A stretch of DNA of 10,190 nt. Origin: Candidatus Ventricola intestinavium (lineage in GTDB: Bacteria; Bacillota; Clostridia; Christensenellales; Aristaeellaceae). The DNA lies in NCBI GenBank assembly GCA_018715105.1, contig DVMG01000009.1:1-10190 (forward strand), written 5' to 3'. The first letter of the stretch is position 1; every line of letters begins with the position of its first letter. The notes beneath the pieces were generated by a model. It worked only from the letters and a program-made list of their open reading frames with translations, ran no database searches and was not told the DNA's origin. Both the position numbers and the translations under genes were made by a program. Shown piece after piece: positions 6,866 through 10,190 of this stretch.

Positions 6866-7735
6866 ATGAATGACCGAAAAAACCTGATTCCGCTCTTCAG
6901 CACATTCCTGCTCTGGGGCAGCCTGTACATTGTCTCCAAGGTAGCGCTTCGCACCATCCCGCCCGTCACCCTGCTGGCCATGCGTTATCTGGTCTCGATT
7001 CCCGCGCTGTTTTTGCTGCTCAAGCTGCGCGGCGTGATGAAACCGCTTCAGCGCGAAGATTTTAAAACGGTGCTGGCCATCGGCGTGGTGGGGTATTTTG
7101 CCAGCTTCTGCCTGCAGATGCTGGGGATTGACCGGCTCAGCGGCTCGGTCTCCTCGCTGCTGGGCGCCATGAACCCCATTTTTATCCCCATCCTGGCCGC
7201 GGTCTTTTTAAAGGAAAAGATCACGGCGGCCAAGGTCCTGTGCGTGGCTGTTTCCATGGCCGGCGTGGTGCTGATTGTGGGGGTGGATGGCACGGTGGAT
7301 CCGGCGGGGGCGGCGCTGATGCTGGGCAGCGTGTTTCTCTGGTCCAGCGCCTCCATCATCATAAGGCGGGTCAGCGGCAAATACGACCCCATGCAGGTGG
7401 CGATGATGGCGATGATCTGCGCATTGCCGTTTACGGGCCTCTGGGCGGCCGTTGAGCTGCAAAGCAGCCCCTGCACGCTGACCGCGCCGGGGCTGGCGGC
7501 TGTCTTATACATGGGGCTGATGGGCACGGCGGCGGCGCACACGCTCTGGAATCTCAGCCTCTCACGGATGGACGCGAGCTTCTGCTCGATGTTTTACCCC
7601 TTGCAGCCGCTGGTTTCCTCGGTGCTGGGCGTTCTTTTGCTGGGCGAGGCGATCACGCCGGGCTTTGTCGCCGGCGGCCTGATCATCTGCTGCGGCATTG
7701 TCGCCGCGGTGCTGTCGGGAAGAAAGAAGGCGTAA
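6866..7735 (+). CDS. EamA-family (drug/metabolite transporter, DMT) membrane protein
   Basis: The product has 289 residues, the usual size for a ten-helix EamA transporter. Two homologous halves are visible: the first opens FSTFLLWGSLYIVSKVALR with LLAMRYLVSIPALFLLL, and contains LGAMNPIFIPILAAVFLKEKIT; the second opens LMLGSVFLWSSASIIIRRV and contains MFYPLQPLVSSVLGVLLLGEAIT. The repeated (N)P...GE/KE pattern at the fourth-helix ends is the family hallmark. These proteins generally export amino acids or other metabolites, or import nucleotides or cofactors; the substrate cannot be read from the sequence. The ATG at 6866 has AGAGGAAA upstream and lies behind the promoter at 6780-6808; the same frame is open back to a TTG at 6683 but that lies upstream of the promoter. 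The gene is single and divergent from the liv operon. Confidence 0.9.
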   Translation: MNDRKNLIPLFSTFLLWGSLYIVSKVALRTIPPVTLLAMRYLVSIPALFLLLKLRGVMKPLQREDFKTVLAIGVVGYFASFCLQMLGIDRLSGSVSSLLGAMNPIFIPILAAVFLKEKITAAKVLCVAVSMAGVVLIVGVDGTVDPAGAALMLGSVFLWSSASIIIRRVSGKYDPMQVAMMAMICALPFTGLWAAVELQSSPCTLTAPGLAAVLYMGLMGTAAAHTLWNLSLSRMDASFCSMFYPLQPLVSSVLGVLLLGEAITPGFVAGGLIICCGIVAAVLSGRKKA

Positions 7736-7801
7736 GCCGTCCGTTTCCTTTGATTCCTTTGATTCCATTTTGCAGAGTGGAACGTTTCATGCGGGCGGTC
7801 T

Positions 7802-7826
7802 GCGGGCGCGGATGCGCCCGCTTTTT
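7802..7826 (+). terminator. Rho-independent terminator of the EamA-family gene
   Basis: GCGGGCGC (7802-7809), loop GGAT, GCGCCCGC (7814-7821), then TTTTT (7822-7826): a perfect 8-bp GC stem with a four-base loop and T-run. It lies 66 bases past the stop codon and separates this gene from the SipL-like gene. Confidence 0.9.
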
Positions 7827-7850
7827 ATGCTTCCGGATTCGGAAAAGGCC

Positions 7851-7879
7851 GAATATTCCATACAGGAAGGACATACGAT
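7851..7879 (+). promoter_or_regulatory. Sigma-E-type (mother-cell) sporulation promoter of the SipL-like gene
   Basis: GAATATT at 7851-7857 fits the sigma-E -35 (KMATATT), and CATACGAT at 7872-7879, 14 bases later, differs from the -10 (CATACAnT) at one position. Transcription would start near 7886, just before the ribosome binding site at 7899-7906. No sigma-A -10 is apparent in this gap. The match agrees with the mother-cell role of SipL. Confidence 0.65.
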
Positions 7880-7913
7880 CCCTTGAGCAATGTATTGCAG
7901 GGAGGGATGGCGC

Positions 7914-9488
7914 GTGGAATTGAAGCTGGCGCGCGAGACGCTGCGCTTTGAAAGGCTTGTGGCCACGGATGAGGAGCAGGTGGCCATTGAAGGGGAGGCG
8001 ACGCTGCCCGGAAGCATGCGCGATGCGGTGACCGTCTTGAGCGTGCAGGCACAGGCCCATCTTGAAAACGTGCAGGCGGGCATGGGAGAGGGCACCGTGC
8101 GCGGCCGGGTGTGCTTCCAGGTGCTCTACACGCAGGGAGATCTGACCCGGGTGCGTGCGCTGGAGACGACGTGTGATTTTGAGCACCGGCTGAGCCTTGA
8201 AAACGTCACCCCCTCGATGCGCCTGAGCGTGGGCGCGTCCGTGCAGGAGACGGAGGGATCGGCCGCGAGCGGGCGCATGACGCTGCGCGCGCTGCTGGGC
8301 ATCCAGACCGAGGCGTTTGAAACCGTGGAGACGGAACTGATCACCGGCGCATCGCTGGTCCGCGCCGAGCCCGCCGCCGTGGGCATCCCCGGCATGCTCG
8401 GCGCGGAGGAGTCCGGCGCCTTTGAGACGGAGGAGAGCATCGGCGGCCTGCAGACGCGGACGCAGACCGTCACCTTCTGCTGTCATGAGGATCTGGGAGA
8501 GGACAAGACGCTGGTTCGCGAGGAGTTTGACCTGCCCTCCAAGCTGGAGGTGGGCGATGTGCTCAGCGCCACGGGCACGGCGGCGGTGAACGATTTCACC
8601 GGCGGCGCGGGGCGCGTGGGGGTGCTGGGCACCATTGAGGTGCGCGTGCTCCACCGGCCGCAGGAGGCGGGCAATCCCCTGGTTGTGACGACCCATGAAC
8701 TGCCCTTTGAGCTGAGCATGGAGGCGGAACTGCCCGACGGAGCCCAGCCCCAGGCCGTGGCCGAGGTGATGGATGTGATGGCGGACTCCGTGAGCACCGA
8801 CAAGCGGCGCACCCTGCGCGTGGAGGCCGAAGTGCGCGTGCGGCTGAGCGTATGCAAACAGCGCGACGCGGTGCTGCTGGAAGACCTGTACAGCCTGACC
8901 GGCCTGGAGCTGGAGCCCGTGCGCGAAAGCTTTGACGTGCACACCTTTGAGGAAGCGGCCGACGTGCGCGAGAGCACGCGCGTTCAGGTATCCCTGCCCA
9001 AAGACGCGCCGCCGATTGACACCGTGCTGGCCACGTTTGTGCAGCCGACGGTCACCGGGGTTTCTCCCTCCGGACGGAGGCTGGATGCCGAGGGCGTGAT
9101 GGGCGTGACGCTGATGTATCTGCCCGTGGATTCCGACATCCCCTATGCGGTGCGCAGCCGGGAGCCGTTTACCATGACCTTCCCGGTGGAAGCCGCGGAG
9201 GGGGTGATCGCGCAGGCCTATGCCATCGAATCCAGCGCCGGGCCGACGACGAGCGACCGGGCCGAGGTGCGCTGCGTGATCGGGCTGAGGACCATGCACC
9301 ACGGCATCCGCAGGCTCACGGGGATCACCGATGTGGAAAAAAGGCCGCCGGCCCGGCAGGAACACGGCTTTGTGCTCGTGTGGCCGGCCAGCGGGGAAAC
9401 GCGCTGGCAGACCGCGCGCCGCCTGCGCGTGGCGGAGGAGAGCCTGCGCCCGGCCGGGAAGGGCGCGCTGCTGGCGTTTCGCAAATAG
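7914..9488 (+). CDS. SipL-like spore-coat morphogenetic protein with three SPOCS (DUF3794) domains and LysM-like tail
   Basis: The product has 524 residues from a GTG at 7914, chosen because AGGGAGGG (7899-7906) ends seven bases before it; an in-frame ATG at 7890 lies ahead of that site and would add eight unlikely residues. Three beta-rich SPOCS repeats can be traced at about 22-110, 205-290 and 360-460; the signature LPxK/GxxxDxVLxxxG is seen in LPSKLEVGDVLSATG. The C-terminal 40 residues (485-524, with SGETRWQTARRLRV and GALLAFRK) resemble a LysM domain (usual GDTLWxIAxxY) but are shortened and diverged. In Clostridioides difficile, SipL is made in the mother cell and ties the SpoIVA basement layer to the forespore through its LysM region. 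The architecture is right for SipL, but the altered LysM makes exact orthology uncertain. The gene stands alone between terminators. Confidence 0.82.
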   Translation: MELKLARETLRFERLVATDEEQVAIEGEATLPGSMRDAVTVLSVQAQAHLENVQAGMGEGTVRGRVCFQVLYTQGDLTRVRALETTCDFEHRLSLENVTPSMRLSVGASVQETEGSAASGRMTLRALLGIQTEAFETVETELITGASLVRAEPAAVGIPGMLGAEESGAFETEESIGGLQTRTQTVTFCCHEDLGEDKTLVREEFDLPSKLEVGDVLSATGTAAVNDFTGGAGRVGVLGTIEVRVLHRPQEAGNPLVVTTHELPFELSMEAELPDGAQPQAVAEVMDVMADSVSTDKRRTLRVEAEVRVRLSVCKQRDAVLLEDLYSLTGLELEPVRESFDVHTFEEAADVRESTRVQVSLPKDAPPIDTVLATFVQPTVTGVSPSGRRLDAEGVMGVTLMYLPVDSDIPYAVRSREPFTMTFPVEAAEGVIAQAYAIESSAGPTTSDRAEVRCVIGLRTMHHGIRRLTGITDVEKRPPARQEHGFVLVWPASGETRWQTARRLRVAEESLRPAGKGALLAFRK

Positions 9489-9517
9489 GCCGCCCGTCAA
9501 GGAGGCGGACAGGAAGG

Positions 9518-9560
9518 AACGGAGTTGCCGCCTAGGAAAAGGCGGCGCTCCGTTTCTTTT
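9518..9560 (+). terminator. Rho-independent terminator of the SipL-like gene
   Basis: AACGGAG (9518-9524) pairs with CTCCGTT (9548-9554), continued by GCCGCC (9527-9532) with GGCGGC (9541-9546), followed by TTCTTTT. It begins 30 bases past the stop. Read in reverse it lies beyond the end of the convergent SLOG gene and may serve both. Confidence 0.85.
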
Positions 9561-9597
9561 GTCCGTTCCGGTTTCCTGCGCCGGGGCGGGCGCGGGA

Positions 9598-10056
9598 TCA
9601 GAGCTCTTCCCAGTAGCGATAGGGGCCCAGATCCAGGATCGCCTTGCCCTTTGCGCGCGCTTCCAGGGCATATTGCAGGGCGTTCCCTTCCGGCCGCATG
9701 ATGTAGGTGACGACACAGGCTGAGCGGTCAATCATCCACCGGTTGCGGCTGGGGATGGCCAGAATCGGGGAAACCCTGGTGATAAAATCCGGAAGGATCA
9801 CCCCATCGCAGTCCGAATAGGCAAGAAGCTCCTTTTTCTTGGGCAGAAAGGCGGGCACGCAGAAGACCTTGATCTGCGGATACCGCTTTTTGGCCAGCCC
9901 CAGCGCGCGGGCCGCAGCCAGGTCAAACTGGCCGTGATTGCCGACATAAAACAGATCCACCATGCCCCTGCTGATCAGGGAGGTGAGCGTATCCGGCAGG
10001 CTGCGCATGACGGAAGCGGGACAATCGTGGTTGCCGATGAATGTACAGGCGTGCAT
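9598..10056 (-). CDS. Small SLOG-fold protein (DUF1273/YpsA-like), function unknown
   Basis: The product has 152 residues from the ATG at 10056, chosen for GAGGTG four bases upstream; an in-frame TTG at 10077 has no such site. The layout is that of small Rossmann-like SLOG proteins: an opening strand with CTFIGNHDCP (4-13), where relatives usually read FxGHRxxP; a second strand with FYVGNHGQFD (36-45), the glycine-rich nucleotide-binding region; SRNRWMIDRSACVVTYI (103-119) before the last strands; and GKAILDLG at 137-144. SLOG proteins are thought to bind nucleotide-derived ligands; some act in stress or defence and others are enzymes. No catalytic role can be assigned here. The gene is transcribed alone and convergent to the SipL-like gene, from a strong promoter flanked by paired dyads. 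The window does not show its upstream neighbour. Confidence 0.72.
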   Translation of the reverse strand: MHACTFIGNHDCPASVMRSLPDTLTSLISRGMVDLFYVGNHGQFDLAAARALGLAKKRYPQIKVFCVPAFLPKKKELLAYSDCDGVILPDFITRVSPILAIPSRNRWMIDRSACVVTYIMRPEGNALQYALEARAKGKAILDLGPYRYWEEL

Positions 10057-10075
10057 AGGACACCTCAAATGAATC

Positions 10076-10099
10076 AATTTTACCTTTAAATAGGTTTAC
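10076..10099 (-). repeat. Copy 1 of a 24-base dyad element (putative operator)
   Basis: On the minus strand this contains ACCTATTTAAAGGT (10095-10082), a dyad of ACCT and AGGT separated by six bases. It covers about +1 to +20 of the predicted SLOG-gene transcript. It matches copy 2 at 21 of 24 positions in inverted orientation. Confidence 0.65.
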
Positions 10100-10103
10100 A
10101 TGG

Positions 10104-10133
10104 ATTATATCATGTCCATTTTTTAAAAGTCAA
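10104..10133 (-). promoter_or_regulatory. Strong sigma-A-type promoter of the SLOG-family gene
   Basis: TTGACT (10133-10128), an 18-base spacer and TATAAT (10109-10104), with an extended -10 TGA just before it. Start of transcription is predicted near 10097, leaving a leader of about 40 bases. The near-consensus sequence suggests high basal strength, so the flanking dyads are likely sites of repression. Confidence 0.8.
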
Positions 10134-10152
10134 CCTATGTAAAGGTTAAATT
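10129..10152 (+). repeat. Copy 2 of the 24-base dyad element (putative operator)
   Basis: It contains AACCTATGTAAAGGTT (10132-10147), a dyad of AACCT and AGGTT with a six-base spacer. It overlaps the -35 of the SLOG-gene promoter. The dyad centres of the two copies are 51 bases apart, about five helical turns. A lone half-match (TATAGGT) occurs at the window edge near 10183-10189. Confidence 0.65.
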
Positions 10153-10190
10153 TCCGGCTTTCCCTCTATGATATTAACTGATTATAGGTA

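Noticed and set aside
7747..7764. Tandem repeat of CCTTTGATT (two copies)
   Set aside because: Two copies of a nine-base unit after a stop codon are not enough to suggest a function or a mobile-element footprint.
7683..9731. Long minus-strand open frame (682 codons) opposite the SipL-like gene
   Set aside because: It runs through two terminators, the sigma-E-type promoter and parts of three genes, and its product is an Arg/His/Gly/Ala-rich string with no domain. It is a GC-driven shadow frame.
10057..10077. Longer SLOG protein from a TTG at 10077
   Set aside because: No ribosome binding site is placed for it, and the first motif strand would be pushed away from the N-terminus; the ATG at 10056 with GAGGTG is preferred.
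10153..10190. Divergent plus-strand promoter near the window edge (TATGAT at 10167-10172)
   Set aside because: No convincing -35 lies at the right distance and the downstream gene is outside the window, so it cannot be supported.

Overview
The window looks like a piece of chromosome from a high-GC, endospore-forming Bacillota, probably Clostridia; GC is roughly 60% by eye. The evidence is a SipL-like spore-coat protein behind a sigma-E-type promoter, an ECF sigma/anti-sigma pair of clostridial type, GAGG/GGAGG ribosome binding sites, and a small SLOG-fold protein of a kind I associate with gut Clostridia. No species can be named from the sequence alone. I see no mobile element, rRNA, tRNA or CRISPR array.

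Layout. (1) Bases 2-1475, plus strand: the last 43 codons of an ECF-type sigma factor, overlapping by 8 bases a membrane-anchored anti-sigma-like protein of the DUF4179 kind. (2) Bases 1651-6491, minus strand: a complete branched-chain amino acid ABC importer in the order livK (binding protein), livH and livM (permeases), livG and livF (ATPases). It has a near-consensus promoter, a structured 5' leader, two hairpins between livK and livH, tight coupling from livH to livF, and a terminator-like hairpin after livF. (3) Bases 6780-7826, plus strand: a divergent single gene for an EamA-family (DMT) exporter with its own promoter and a clear rho-independent terminator. (4) Bases 7851-9560, plus strand: a SipL-like gene with three SPOCS (DUF3794) domains and a divergent LysM-like tail, with a close match to a mother-cell sigma-E promoter and a strong terminator. 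(5) Bases 9598-10152, minus strand: a small SLOG/DUF1273-like protein, whose promoter is flanked by two copies of a 24-base dyad element.

How the genes work together. The liv operon is a self-contained uptake system: LivK captures the substrate outside the membrane, LivH and LivM form the channel, and LivG and LivF hydrolyse ATP. The two hairpins after livK would allow more binding protein than permease. The EamA gene next to it is divergent and could be an amino acid or metabolite exporter, but nothing proves a link. The sigma/anti-sigma pair, the SipL-like gene and the SLOG gene are separate transcription units.

The least explained signals are in non-coding DNA: alternating complementary GCCCTG/CAGGGC segments in the livK leader that could alternately expose or hide the ribosome binding site, and the paired dyads around the SLOG promoter, which look like operators for an unidentified repressor.
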